Positions 52,747 to 61,257 of a DNA stretch of 64,000 bases are shown in pieces. The number at the start of each line of letters is the position of its first letter. The first letter of the stretch is position 1. Origin of the DNA: Bacilli bacterium (GTDB taxonomy: Bacteria; Bacillota_I; Bacilli_A; RF39; UBA660); assembly GCA_017436345.1 (NCBI GenBank), contig JAFSDH010000004.1:264084-328083 (forward strand). The letters are read 5' to 3'. Under the pieces are notes generated by a model. That model was given only the letters and a program-made list of their open reading frames with translations. It made no database searches and was not told the origin of the DNA. The position numbers were made by a program, and so were the translations under genes.

Positions 52747-52770
52747 GAAATAGAAAAGGAGAGAGATATC

Positions 52771-53118
52771 ATGGCAAACGTAATTGATAAAATTACAGAA
52801 AAACAAATGAACCCAAACATTCCAGAATTTAGAGTTGGGGACACAGTAAGAGTAGATGTAAAAATCATCGAAGGAAAAAGAGAAAGAATTCAAGCATTTG
52901 AAGGTACAGTAATAGCTCGTAAAGGTGGAGGAGTTTCTGAAACATTTACAGTTAGAAAAGTATCATATGGTGTTGGTGTAGAAAGAATTTTCCCAATGCA
53001 TTCACCAAAGATTGCTAATATTACAGTTGTTAAGAAAGGTAAAGTAAGAAGAGCTAAATTAAATTTCTTAAGAAATGTTGTTGGTCAATACAGAATTAAA
53101 GAAAGAGGACAAAAATAA
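52771..53118 (+). CDS. rplS: 50S ribosomal protein L19
   Basis: Ribosomal protein at the 30S-50S interface. [34 protein letters not shown] and [15 protein letters not shown] are diagnostic. 115 residues. AAGGAGAGAGAT precedes ATG 52771. It has its own promoter here because the B array separates it from trmD. Confidence 0.98.
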   Translation: MANVIDKITEKQMNPNIPEFRVGDTVRVDVKIIEGKRERIQAFEGTVIARKGGGVSETFTVRKVSYGVGVERIFPMHSPKIANITVVKKGKVRRAKLNFLRNVVGQYRIKERGQK

Positions 53119-53138
53119 GGCAACATGCCTTATTTTTT
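53113..53138 (+). terminator. Terminator between rplS and lepB
   Basis: AAATAAGGCA / TGCCTTATTT stem with ACA loop and T-run, ending 9 bases before the lepB start codon. Confidence 0.85.
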
Positions 53139-53147
53139 AGTTTATAT

Positions 53148-53654
53148 ATGGATAAATTTAAAAAAATAGTAAAAGAATATATTCCTTATATATTAATAAT
53201 TGTAATAATTTTATTAATAAAGTCATACGTTTTCTCACCAATCATTGTTAATGGAGATTCAATGGACTCAACATTAAAAGATGGTGATGTCATGATTTTA
53301 AATAAATATACATACTACACATCTGATATAAAAAGATTTGATATAGTTGTAATTAAACACGAAGGAAGATATATAATTAAAAGAGTAATTGGTCTTCCTG
53401 GTGATAAAGTAAAAATAGAAGATAATATATTATATATAAATGAAAAAGCTTATGCTGAAGAATATCTCGATAGAAATACATCAACTGAAGATTTTGAAAT
53501 TAGCAAAATAGAAGATGGATATTATTTTGTTTTAGGGGATAATCGCGAAGTATCATTAGATAGTCGAAGCATTGGTTTAATTAAGAAAAGTGATATTGAA
53601 GGAAAAGCTACATATACACTTTTCCCATTTAATCGTTTTGGTAAAAAAGAATAG
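53148..53654 (+). CDS. lepB: Type I signal peptidase
   Basis: Membrane serine protease removing signal peptides outside the cell. One N-terminal helix (residues ~12-30), catalytic Ser38 in NGDSMDSTL, catalytic Lys78 in IIKRVIGLPGD, box E GDNREVSLDSRSIG. 168 residues, normal for Gram-positives. The only usable start, ATG 53148, has no Shine-Dalgarno and directly follows the rplS terminator; rplS-lepB order is conserved. Confidence 0.95.
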   Translation: MDKFKKIVKEYIPYILIIVIILLIKSYVFSPIIVNGDSMDSTLKDGDVMILNKYTYYTSDIKRFDIVVIKHEGRYIIKRVIGLPGDKVKIEDNILYINEKAYAEEYLDRNTSTEDFEISKIEDGYYFVLGDNREVSLDSRSIGLIKKSDIEGKATYTLFPFNRFGKKE

Positions 53655-53672
53655 TGTTATACTATTCTTTTT
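53645..53672 (+). terminator. Terminator after lepB
   Basis: AAAGAATAGT / ACTATTCTTT stem with GTTAT loop and T-run. Confidence 0.88.
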
Positions 53673-53774
53673 CTATTTAGTAATTTATATAAAAATATTT
53701 TAAGCTATAGTTGCTTTTTTTAAAAAAATGAATTTAAATTATATTGTAAAGACAAATAGAATAAAGGTGAAAAT

Positions 53775-54617
53775 ATGAAAAAAGATGAATATATAAAATA
53801 TGCTAAAGAAACATTTAAATCCAAGGCTCTAGATATTGTCTTAAGACAAATCGATCTTTATTATGAAAAAGAAGACATAAATAAAAAACAATACGAAGTT
53901 GGAGAAGAAGTAATCCTAAAAAAAGGAACACATCTACACGGAATTCCAGGTTATATGGAAAATTTTGATTGGACAGTTGAAAATGGATTCATTGGAAATG
54001 ACTTTACCACTAAATCTACACCTAATAAAATTAAAAATAGTATTGGTATGTGGGATATAAAAGAAGATTGCAAATTAATAGATTATATAAAAAAATATAG
54101 TGGTTTTACAATTACCTATACAATTGGTAGAGGACCAGGTTCAAAAGAAATAACAGAATTAATTCCATATCATAAATTTGACGAATACACAGAAAACATT
54201 AACAATCAAGAAGATATTTGGATGTATTGGGGGGATCAAACAAAAGAAATTAGATTTATGCCTAGTCTGGTAGCAAATAAAAGACAAATCGCGTTCATTC
54301 TAAATATGGATAGTGACGCCGCTAAAGAGATGTATCAAAACGATGTATGGAATATCGACTTAGATGATGAAAGTTTAAGAGAATTTGTTGATTACCGTTA
54401 TTATGACAAGTTCCTTGTTGAAAGGAAAAATAAAACAGCTTTAACAACAGATCGAGAAACAGCAATTATCTTTGGTCTACCTCCAAGATTAATAGAAGGG
54501 GTTTTTGTTGGAAGAAAACTAGAAAAAGATATGGAAAGTCTAAAATATATCAAAGATAAATTACCTGATTGTTATATCTGTAATCTAGATGGTAAAGTAA
54601 TAATTGGTAATAAATAA
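53775..54617 (+). CDS. Unknown conserved-looking enzyme-like protein (280 aa)
   Basis: No family securely recognised. A long helical N-terminus (~45 residues) precedes VILKKGTHLHGIPGYMENFDWTVENGFIGNDF; a [K/R]GT-x-LHG start followed by 'I/V..NGFI..DF' recalls ADP-ribosyltransferase-like folds, offered only as a hint. Later blocks are motif-like: IPYHKFDEYTE, WMYWGDQTKEIRFMPSL, RQIAFILNMDS, LTTDRETAIIFGLPPRLIEGV and DCYICNLDGKVI. No signal or membrane helix. AGGTGA precedes ATG 53775. First gene of a tightly spaced seven-gene run. Confidence 0.7.
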   Translation: MKKDEYIKYAKETFKSKALDIVLRQIDLYYEKEDINKKQYEVGEEVILKKGTHLHGIPGYMENFDWTVENGFIGNDFTTKSTPNKIKNSIGMWDIKEDCKLIDYIKKYSGFTITYTIGRGPGSKEITELIPYHKFDEYTENINNQEDIWMYWGDQTKEIRFMPSLVANKRQIAFILNMDSDAAKEMYQNDVWNIDLDDESLREFVDYRYYDKFLVERKNKTALTTDRETAIIFGLPPRLIEGVFVGRKLEKDMESLKYIKDKLPDCYICNLDGKVIIGNK

Positions 54618-54626
54618 GAGGTGTAA

Positions 54627-55376
54627 ATGAAACAAAATATTTATGATAATAATGTCTTTTTTCAAAAATATGATGATATGAGAAATAATGAAAAGGGACA
54701 TAATGCTAATGATGTAATTGAAATACCAACAATAAGAAGTATGTTGCCAGATTTAACTGATATGAAGATATTAGATTTAGGATGTGGATACGGAGAAAAC
54801 TGCAAATATTTTATTGATAATGGCGCGAAACAAGTATTAGGTATAGATATATCGACAAATATGATAGAAATAGCTAAGAATAACAATAAAAATGATAAAA
54901 TAGATTATAAAGTTATGTCTATGGAAGATATTAATAAATTAGAAGAAAAATTTAATCTAGTAATAAGCTCCTTAGCAGTACATTATGTCGAAGATTTTGA
55001 TAAACTATGTAAAGATGTTTCAAATCTTCTAGAAAAGGATGGTTATTTTATTTTTTCTCAAGAAAATCCAGTAGGAACTGGTACAATTTTAAACGAAGAA
55101 TGCAATAACGAAACAAAAATAGCTATTGGAAATAAAAAATATTATTTATTATCCAATTATAACGAAAATGGAAAAAGATTAGTAAATTGGAATAATTGTG
55201 AAGTAATAAAATATCATCGAAACTTTAGCTATATTATTAATACATTAATTAAATACTTTGAAATAATTGAATTAAAAGAACCAATACCTACCGAACAAAT
55301 GATTAAACAAAATCCTAAATATATAAATCAGTTTGATAAACCATATTTTTTATTTATCAAAGTAAAAAGAAAGTAG
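54627..55376 (+). CDS. Class I SAM-dependent methyltransferase
   Basis: 249 residues. SAM-binding motif I ILDLGCGYGENCKYF, then GIDIS, and motif-IV-like VISSLAVHYVEDF; the C-terminal part (FSQENPVGTGTI, RNFSYIINTLIKYFEIIELKEP) fits small-molecule methyltransferases. Substrate unknown. GAGGTG precedes ATG 54627, nine bases after the previous gene. Confidence 0.9.
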   Translation: MKQNIYDNNVFFQKYDDMRNNEKGHNANDVIEIPTIRSMLPDLTDMKILDLGCGYGENCKYFIDNGAKQVLGIDISTNMIEIAKNNNKNDKIDYKVMSMEDINKLEEKFNLVISSLAVHYVEDFDKLCKDVSNLLEKDGYFIFSQENPVGTGTILNEECNNETKIAIGNKKYYLLSNYNENGKRLVNWNNCEVIKYHRNFSYIINTLIKYFEIIELKEPIPTEQMIKQNPKYINQFDKPYFLFIKVKRK

Positions 55377-55383
55377 TGATATT

Positions 55384-56004
55384 ATGGATATTATTGATGA
55401 ATTAAATCATTTAGAACAAACAGATTTTGATAGCGACTTTATAATTGGTAATGGTAAGATTCCTATCTTAATTACTGCTCCGCATACAATGAAACAAATA
55501 AAAAAAGATGAAATCAAGCAAAAAGAAGTTTATACAAAAGCAATTGCTCTATATCTACATCAATTATTAGATACATATTGTTTAATCAAAATAACTGATA
55601 CTGGCCTAGATGCTAATCGTGATAATCATGATGATTTTAAAAATACATTAATATACTTAATAAAAGCACATAATATAAAATTAGTGCTTGATTTACATGG
55701 TGCTCGAAAAGAACGTGATTTTGATGTTGAATTTGGTACTTTAAATAACTTAAGCGCGGACTATTCAACAATTAAAGAATTAGAAAAAGCCTTTATAAAT
55801 AATGGATTAACGAATATAAAACATAATGACCCATTCAAAGGCGGAGCAATTACTCAGTATTTATACAATATTAAGGATGTTGATGTTATTCAATTAGAAA
55901 TAAATAGTAATTATCGTAATTTAGATAAACCAAATAATATAAAAAAATTATGTGAAAGTTTAGTTGATTTTATAAAAGAATATAGTAATTTTATAAATTT
56001 ATAA
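55384..56004 (+). CDS. N-formylglutamate amidohydrolase-like hydrolase
   Basis: 206 residues with the family's sequence landmarks: ILITAPHTMKQI (zinc His), DTGLDANRDNH, VLDLHGARKERDFDVEFGT, DPFKGGAITQYL and VIQLEINSNYRN. Family members hydrolyse N-formylglutamate or similar acyl-amino acids with zinc; the true substrate is unknown since no histidine-degradation genes are near. 7 bases after the methyltransferase. Confidence 0.8.
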   Translation: MDIIDELNHLEQTDFDSDFIIGNGKIPILITAPHTMKQIKKDEIKQKEVYTKAIALYLHQLLDTYCLIKITDTGLDANRDNHDDFKNTLIYLIKAHNIKLVLDLHGARKERDFDVEFGTLNNLSADYSTIKELEKAFINNGLTNIKHNDPFKGGAITQYLYNIKDVDVIQLEINSNYRNLDKPNNIKKLCESLVDFIKEYSNFINL

Positions 56005-56009
56005 AGATT

Positions 56010-56480
56010 ATGAAAGAAATATTAAAAATTATTTTTTTAGATGTGGATGGAGTATTAAACTCACAAAGAAAACTTATTGAAGTATATGAACAAACTCACA
56101 AACCACATTCTGGCTATGCATATCCTTTTGATGAAAAATGTCTTGATAATTTAAAAGAATTAGTCGAAACGACTAATTCTAAAATAGTTATTTCTTCAAC
56201 TTGGAGAAAAGATGAAGAAGGTAGAACAATATTATTAAGTAAATTAAAAGAATATGGTTTGGATGATAAAGTAATTGGATATATACCTATTTTAGGGTGT
56301 AAAAGAGGAGAAGAAATAGAAGCTTTTATAAATTCATTAAATAGAGAAATTAATTTTATTATATTAGATGATGATAATGATATGGGTAAATACGAAGAAT
56401 ATTTAATTAAAACAAATAATAGATTTGGATTAACTAAAGATGATATGAATAAAGCAGTAAAAAAATTAATAAAAAAGTAA
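56010..56480 (+). CDS. HAD-like domain protein (RNA-repair-associated HAD type)
   Basis: 156 residues. HAD motif I IIFLDVDGVLNSQ, motif II ISSTWRKDEEG, and motif IV LDDDNDMGKYEEYLIKTNNRFGLT. This pattern matches the HAD domain found alone or in 'Swiss army knife' RNA-repair proteins. Phosphatase activity is likely; target unknown. The start ATG 56010 has only a weak purine site and lies five bases after the previous stop, so it is probably coupled. Confidence 0.82.
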   Translation: MKEILKIIFLDVDGVLNSQRKLIEVYEQTHKPHSGYAYPFDEKCLDNLKELVETTNSKIVISSTWRKDEEGRTILLSKLKEYGLDDKVIGYIPILGCKRGEEIEAFINSLNREINFIILDDDNDMGKYEEYLIKTNNRFGLTKDDMNKAVKKLIKK

Positions 56481-56493
56481 AAGAGGTAATAAA

Positions 56494-57036
56494 ATGACAG
56501 AAATAGTAGTAGAAATTGGTATGAAACTTGATAAAAATTTAATATATTATCATGACCTTCTTACAAAAAATGGATTGCATTTAGATTATTCTTGTATAAC
56601 GCATGATATATATTATACTAAAAATAATCTAGAGGGTTTATCAGAAAGCCAAATGAAAAATGCTTGTATAAGACTAAGAAATAGTAATGGAATAAATAAA
56701 GAAAAGCAAAACGAAGACGACTTATTAAAAAAAGAACAAGAACTAGTTTCTGAAGGATATAAAAAAGTTTTTGATACTATTAAAATAGATTTTCAATATT
56801 GCAATAGTACAATGAAAAGTAAAATACAAATTCAAGATATAAAAGATATAGGTTTAGTCGTATATTATGATAATCCTGATTATTATAAATATAGCGAAGA
56901 AGAACAAAGAATCCTTCTAATAAAAGAATTAAATTCTTATGGATTTAATTTAAATGAAGATGATCTAGGTTTAGATAAATTAAGAACTTTATACTATCAA
57001 AAAGAAATGTACAGTATAAATCAAAATGGTAAATAA
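56494..57036 (+). CDS. CYTH-like domain protein
   Basis: 180 residues. The N-terminal VEIGMKLD, then DIYYTKNNLEGL and ACIRLRNS, a lysine-containing strand (SEGYKKVFDTIKIDFQY), MKSKIQIQDI and GLVVYYDNP resemble a CYTH/triphosphatase tunnel fold, though the canonical ExExK is replaced by VEIGMK, so activity is doubtful. AGAGGT precedes ATG 56494. Confidence 0.65.
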   Translation: MTEIVVEIGMKLDKNLIYYHDLLTKNGLHLDYSCITHDIYYTKNNLEGLSESQMKNACIRLRNSNGINKEKQNEDDLLKKEQELVSEGYKKVFDTIKIDFQYCNSTMKSKIQIQDIKDIGLVVYYDNPDYYKYSEEEQRILLIKELNSYGFNLNEDDLGLDKLRTLYYQKEMYSINQNGK

Positions 57037-57037
57037 T

Positions 57038-57688
57038 ATGAAAATAATATTAAAGAATATACTACTTATATTATCTATCTTTTTATCTTTTACTATTGTT
57101 TATGCTTATCCATCAAACATAATTGTATTATTTCAAGATAAAGAATACTATTTAGTAGAAGCAGAAGAAAATGAAATACCAGAAGGATTTGTAAAAGATA
57201 AATTAGATGGATTCGGATTAGTTGTTGAAGCATATAAAAATGGTCCATTAAAAATGATAAAAATATCAGATGAAGATTATAATTATCAATTTGTAGCAGT
57301 TGATGAAAAAAACAATTATAAGTCGTATTATCTCCATAAAATGAAACTAGAAAAAGAAATATATTATATTATCCCATACCAAATCGAAGAATATAAATCA
57401 TCATCTTATAATCTATCACCATACAAAACATTTATAAAAGACCAAATAATGACATGTTATTCATCAGAAAAATATGGTTATGAAAAGTTAATTGTTTATG
57501 GAATTAATAATAAAGGTGAACTAGCACTTCTTTCGTATGAAAATGATGAATATGTTTTTTTAGAAAAAAGTAATAAAGATAGTGAAAATATACTACCTAT
57601 AATAATTGGTATAATAGTTATTTCATTAATCTTTACTCTAGTAATTATTATAAAAATAAGAAGAAAAAAGAACGAAAAAACAGTTTAA
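57038..57688 (+). CDS. Surface protein with signal peptide and C-terminal membrane helix, unknown
   Basis: 216 residues. A signal peptide (KIILKNILLILSIFLSFTIVYA) is followed by an extracellular region of ~165 residues and a C-terminal helix (IIIGIIVISLIFTLVIII) with a basic stop-transfer end (KIRRKKNEK). So it is a type I membrane protein. No family recognised. Start ATG 57038 (one base after the previous stop) or ATG 57026 are both possible; no clear ribosome binding site. Confidence 0.68.
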   Translation: MKIILKNILLILSIFLSFTIVYAYPSNIIVLFQDKEYYLVEAEENEIPEGFVKDKLDGFGLVVEAYKNGPLKMIKISDEDYNYQFVAVDEKNNYKSYYLHKMKLEKEIYYIIPYQIEEYKSSSYNLSPYKTFIKDQIMTCYSSEKYGYEKLIVYGINNKGELALLSYENDEYVFLEKSNKDSENILPIIIGIIVISLIFTLVIIIKIRRKKNEKTV

Positions 57689-57706
57689 ATTTTTAACTGT
57701 TTTTTA
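57675..57706 (+). terminator. Terminator after the 53775-57688 run
   Basis: AAAAAACAGTT / AACTGTTTTTT stem with a nine-base loop and T-run. Confidence 0.85.
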
Positions 57707-57749
57707 ATTAAAAAAAGTTTATTTTACTACTAGTAAAAAAAATAAGTTG

Positions 57750-57758
57750 TGATATAAT
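57750..57758 (+). promoter_or_regulatory. Extended -10 promoter of the ABC gene
   Basis: TGATATAAT box 38 bases before ATG 57797. Confidence 0.6.
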
Positions 57759-57796
57759 TTTGAAGTTGTAATAGAAAATAAAAAGGAAGTAATATT

Positions 57797-59485
57797 ATGA
57801 ATAAACCAAGTGACGCAACAAAAATTGTTTTAAAAAAATCTAAAAAATATATAGCATTTCGTCTTACATGTTCTTTAATTTATCGTGCAATTGCCATGAT
57901 TACACCAATACTTTTTAGTGCTGCAGTAGACGAAGTAACCAATGGTAATTATAAGAATGCTATCATGATATCAATAGGTGCTATATTTGCCGTTATTATC
58001 TTTAGAATATTTGATATTATATGTACTTATTCATGGCATAAATTATATAACTCAATGTACGATAATTATACTAAAATAGGTGTAAATAAAGTATTTGATA
58101 ACTCTCTATACAGTCTATCTCGTTTTAATGTTGGAGAATTTTTAAATATAATGAGTACAGATATAAATATTATGGCTGATTTTTATTGTAATTTAATTAT
58201 GCGCTTAATAAGAATATTTGAAGTATTAATCATATTTGTATATTTCTTTATGATTGACCTTTATATCGGAATTGCTGGTGTTATTATGGGAATTATATCA
58301 GTAGGAGTTATCTTCCTATCAAGCAAAAAAATCGAGCAATTAAATCAAAAAAAATCTGTAAATTTTGATAATAGAAATACAATTATAAATGAATTTTTAT
58401 TAAGTATTAGAGAAATTAAATCATTTAATATCTTTGCCCCAATGAAAAATAGAATTGAAGATTCTACAGAGAAATACTCTAAATCTTATTTAAATCAAAG
58501 AGTTGGAGAAGATGTATTTAAATTTTCAGTATTAGCGTTAATTGAAGCTTGTCGTTGGGGAATGTTTATATACGGAATCTACTTAATAACAGTAGGTAAA
58601 ATGGAGATGGGTTCACTATTAATTATTTATAATTACTTCACACAATTAGTAGATGGATTTAGTGAATTTGCTACTATAAATATAGGTATAAGACAATTAA
58701 AAGTATCAGAAAATAGATTCTATCAATTAATTATATATAGTCACGAAAAATTATTGCTAGATAAAAAATATAAATTTAAAAATTTAAATATTAAATTCAA
58801 TAATGTATTATATGGAGATAAATTAAACCCAAGATTAAAAAGAGTGTCTTTCGATATTAATAGTAACTCGATTAATTCTATCGCAGGATTAGTTGGCAGT
58901 GGTAAAAGTGGTGTAGTTGATTTGTTATTAAAACTTAACTCTCAACACGAAGGTACAATTACAATTGGTGGATTACCAATATCTGATATTGATTTTGACT
59001 ATTATTATAATTTAGTTTCATGTATTGACATAAGTGATAGATTTTTAAATATAAGCATTAAAGATAATTTAAATATTGTAAATGATAATTTTGAAGAGAT
59101 TGTATATATGTGTAAAAAGTTAAATATTCACGATGAAATTTCTAAATTGAAATATGGTTATGACACCGTTTTAAATAGTAATGATGATACTTTAAAACCA
59201 AATACTAAAGTACTACTTAATATTGCGCGTATCTTACTTAAAAATACTAGAATAATGATATTTGATGAAATATTATGTTCTTTAGATAATGAAAGTAGGA
59301 AAGTTGTACTTAAAATACTTAATAAGATGAAAGAAGAACATACAATTATAATAATTGATAAAAATGATCAAGTATTAAAAATGTCTGATAACATTGTTTT
59401 ATTAAACGAAGGGGAAATTGAAGAAACAGGAGAATATAAAACAATAGCTAAAAATAAATTATATAAAAGAATTATTGGCAGTTAA
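57797..59485 (+). CDS. ABC half-transporter-like protein with degenerate signature motif
   Basis: 562 residues: six membrane helices (about 25-290) and a C-terminal nucleotide-binding domain. Walker A is good (GLVGSGKSG, ~364-372) and Walker B keeps Asp-Glu (IMIFDEILCSLD). But the signature LSGGQ reads LKPNT, in the alignable frame LKPNTKVLLNIARILL, and the H-loop His is Asp (IIIIDKND). A homodimer of this chain could not form a normal catalytic site, so it is a heterodimer partner or a non-transport ATP-binding protein. No partner is adjacent. AAAGGAAG precedes ATG 57797. Confidence 0.85.
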   Translation: MNKPSDATKIVLKKSKKYIAFRLTCSLIYRAIAMITPILFSAAVDEVTNGNYKNAIMISIGAIFAVIIFRIFDIICTYSWHKLYNSMYDNYTKIGVNKVFDNSLYSLSRFNVGEFLNIMSTDINIMADFYCNLIMRLIRIFEVLIIFVYFFMIDLYIGIAGVIMGIISVGVIFLSSKKIEQLNQKKSVNFDNRNTIINEFLLSIREIKSFNIFAPMKNRIEDSTEKYSKSYLNQRVGEDVFKFSVLALIEACRWGMFIYGIYLITVGKMEMGSLLIIYNYFTQLVDGFSEFATINIGIRQLKVSENRFYQLIIYSHEKLLLDKKYKFKNLNIKFNNVLYGDKLNPRLKRVSFDINSNSINSIAGLVGSGKSGVVDLLLKLNSQHEGTITIGGLPISDIDFDYYYNLVSCIDISDRFLNISIKDNLNIVNDNFEEIVYMCKKLNIHDEISKLKYGYDTVLNSNDDTLKPNTKVLLNIARILLKNTRIMIFDEILCSLDNESRKVVLKILNKMKEEHTIIIIDKNDQVLKMSDNIVLLNEGEIEETGEYKTIAKNKLYKRIIGS

Positions 59486-59513
59486 AAAGAGTAGTTATGA
59501 AACTACTCTTTTA
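59484..59513 (+). terminator. Terminator after the ABC gene
   Basis: AAAAGAGTAGTT / AACTACTCTTTT 12-bp stem with ATGA loop and T-run. Confidence 0.9.
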
Positions 59514-59522
59514 TGTTATAAT
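59514..59522 (+). promoter_or_regulatory. Extended -10 promoter of the 59546 gene
   Basis: TGTTATAAT begins one or two bases after the terminator's T-run. Confidence 0.6.
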
Positions 59523-59545
59523 TTGATTAGTTAGGAGGAATAATA

Positions 59546-59968
59546 ATGAAAATATTAATAGTTTGTTCAACTAGTTTTTATAATAAAATTGATAATATTG
59601 CTAAAAATCTGCAAGAAAAAGGTCACAAAGTTAATATGCCTAACTGTTATGATGCACCAGTTACAAATGATGATAATAAAAAAATGACTAAACACGAATA
59701 TTTAGATTTCTTTAAAAGAATGTATTATGAAAGTAGAGAAAATATTAGTAAAGTAGATGCAATATTAGTATTAAATTATACTAAAGAAAAAAATAAAGAA
59801 AAGTATGAAAATTATATAGGAGCTTCTACTTTCTTAGAAATGTATGAAGCCTTTATGCAAAATAAAAAAATATATATGATGAATGATTTCCCAGATAATA
59901 TGTTACTTGATGAAATAAAAGGATTTAATCCTACTATAATAAATGGTGATTTAAATAAAATAAATTAG
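59546..59968 (+). CDS. Small Rossmann-like protein, nucleoside deoxyribosyltransferase-like
   Basis: 140 residues. KILIVCSTSFYNKIDNIAKNLQEKGHKV is a Rossmann-like start; ISKVDAILVLNYTKEK and NYIGASTFLEMYEAFMQNKKIYMMND match the pattern of nucleoside 2-deoxyribosyltransferase-like proteins (D-x-x-x-x-L-N ... x-G-x-x-T-x-x-E-x-x-x-A). Glu in FLEMYEA would be the nucleophile if active. TAGGAGG precedes ATG 59546. Confidence 0.72.
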   Translation: MKILIVCSTSFYNKIDNIAKNLQEKGHKVNMPNCYDAPVTNDDNKKMTKHEYLDFFKRMYYESRENISKVDAILVLNYTKEKNKEKYENYIGASTFLEMYEAFMQNKKIYMMNDFPDNMLLDEIKGFNPTIINGDLNKIN

Positions 59969-59987
59969 TAGTAAATAGGTGAAGAAT

Positions 59988-60614
59988 ATGAAAAAAATAT
60001 TTATATTTGACTTTGATGGAACATTAACTACTCAGGACATGTTAGATGAAGTATGCGATATTGTTGGGAAGAAAAAAGAATCAAAAAAGATAAACGATGA
60101 AGTGATAAATGGTAGAAAAGATGGTGTAATTACAGCTTTATGCGCGAGAGTAAACTTTCTAAAAGGCGTAACCAATAAAGAAATAGAAGAAAAATTAGGA
60201 AAAAAGAACTATCTAAGAAATGGGGTAGTAGAATTATTCAAAGTTTTAAATGAAAAAGGATATATTACAATTATTTCTTCAGGAAGTATTTTACCGGTAT
60301 TAAAATACTATCAAGAATTATTGAATATAACATATGTCTTTGGTAGTGATCCTGATATTGTTGATGGTGTAATTACTGGTATAAATGAAAGTAAATATAA
60401 AAGTGAAAATTTTAAATATGAAAACTGTTTAAATATAATTGAAAAGTTTAAAGATGATGAAAAAATAATTTATGGTATAGGAGATTCCGCTGTAGATATA
60501 AAGATGTTATCACTAGCTGATAAAAAGTTTGCAATTGATCCTAAAGGTAATCTTGACAAACATGTTGATCATATAATAAATGATATTAGTGATTTAATTG
60601 AATATCTTGATTAA
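59988..60614 (+). CDS. HAD-superfamily phosphatase (SerB-like, subfamily IB)
   Basis: 208 residues. Motif I FIFDFDGTLTTQDMLDEV, motif II ISSGSILPVLKYY, motif III/IV GIGDSAVDIKML. The helical cap between motifs I and II fits phosphoserine-phosphatase-like enzymes; no serine biosynthesis genes are near, so the substrate is open. ATG 59988 follows AGGTGA by five bases; the in-frame GTG 59979 overlaps it. Confidence 0.88.
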   Translation: MKKIFIFDFDGTLTTQDMLDEVCDIVGKKKESKKINDEVINGRKDGVITALCARVNFLKGVTNKEIEEKLGKKNYLRNGVVELFKVLNEKGYITIISSGSILPVLKYYQELLNITYVFGSDPDIVDGVITGINESKYKSENFKYENCLNIIEKFKDDEKIIYGIGDSAVDIKMLSLADKKFAIDPKGNLDKHVDHIINDISDLIEYLD

Positions 60615-60641
60615 AAAGTAAGTATAAACTTACTTTTTTTA
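60613..60641 (+). terminator. Terminator after the HAD phosphatase
   Basis: AAAAAGTAAGT / ACTTACTTTTT stem with ATAA loop and T-run. Confidence 0.88.
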
Positions 60642-60653
60642 TAAGTATTTTAT

Positions 60654-60682
60654 TTGATAAAAATAAGAATATTTTATATAAT
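60654..60682 (+). promoter_or_regulatory. Promoter of the UDG-like gene
   Basis: TTGATA (60654-60659), 17 bases, TATAAT (60677-60682). Confidence 0.65.
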
Positions 60683-60705
60683 TGTTTATATATATAGGAG
60701 CGTTT

Positions 60706-61257
60706 ATGGATTTATTAGAAATAGATAAAGATGTATATAATTGTCATTTATGTAGTGATATGGTTGAAAAATTCCCAAATAGTAAAACGGTATCAATCGG
60801 TAAAACAAACGATGTAGTAATATTAGGAGAAGCACCTGCAAACAATGGCTGGCGAAAAAGCGGTGTTGCTTGGTATGATATTAATCATAAATTACTACCA
60901 TCAGGAGTAATATTGCAAAAACTATTAGATGAAGTTAATTTAAAGTTAGAGGATACTTATTTTATAGAAGCAATAAAATGTTTTCCCAAAGATAGAAAAT
61001 ATTTAAAAATATGTAGTAATAATTGTAAAAAGTATCTTTTAAATCAATTATCTATCATTAAGCCTAAACTAATACTATCATTAGGAGATGCTGCAACAAG
61101 GACAATTCTTGATATTAATTATAAAAAGTTTAGTGATATTGTAGGTAAAGAATTTATAGTAAATGGATATCGCGTAATACCCATTTATCATCCTAGTCCA
61201 ATATCTCCGCAAAGTTATAAAGGAAATGTAAAAATATTTCAAAAAATAAAGATATAA
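60706..61257 (+). CDS. Uracil-DNA glycosylase superfamily protein (family 4-like)
   Basis: 183 residues. Four cysteines in family-4 spacing (CHLC near residue 14; later K-C and C in EAIKCFPKDRK and SNNCKKYL) could hold an iron-sulfur cluster. Motif A region VVILGEAPANNGWRKSG replaces the usual GEAPGxxExxxGxPF, and the C-terminal motif is YHPSPISP. The altered motif A leaves the catalytic specificity uncertain. ATG 60706 follows TAGGAG; earlier in-frame starts lack a site. Confidence 0.8.
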   Translation: MDLLEIDKDVYNCHLCSDMVEKFPNSKTVSIGKTNDVVILGEAPANNGWRKSGVAWYDINHKLLPSGVILQKLLDEVNLKLEDTYFIEAIKCFPKDRKYLKICSNNCKKYLLNQLSIIKPKLILSLGDAATRTILDINYKKFSDIVGKEFIVNGYRVIPIYHPSPISPQSYKGNVKIFQKIKI

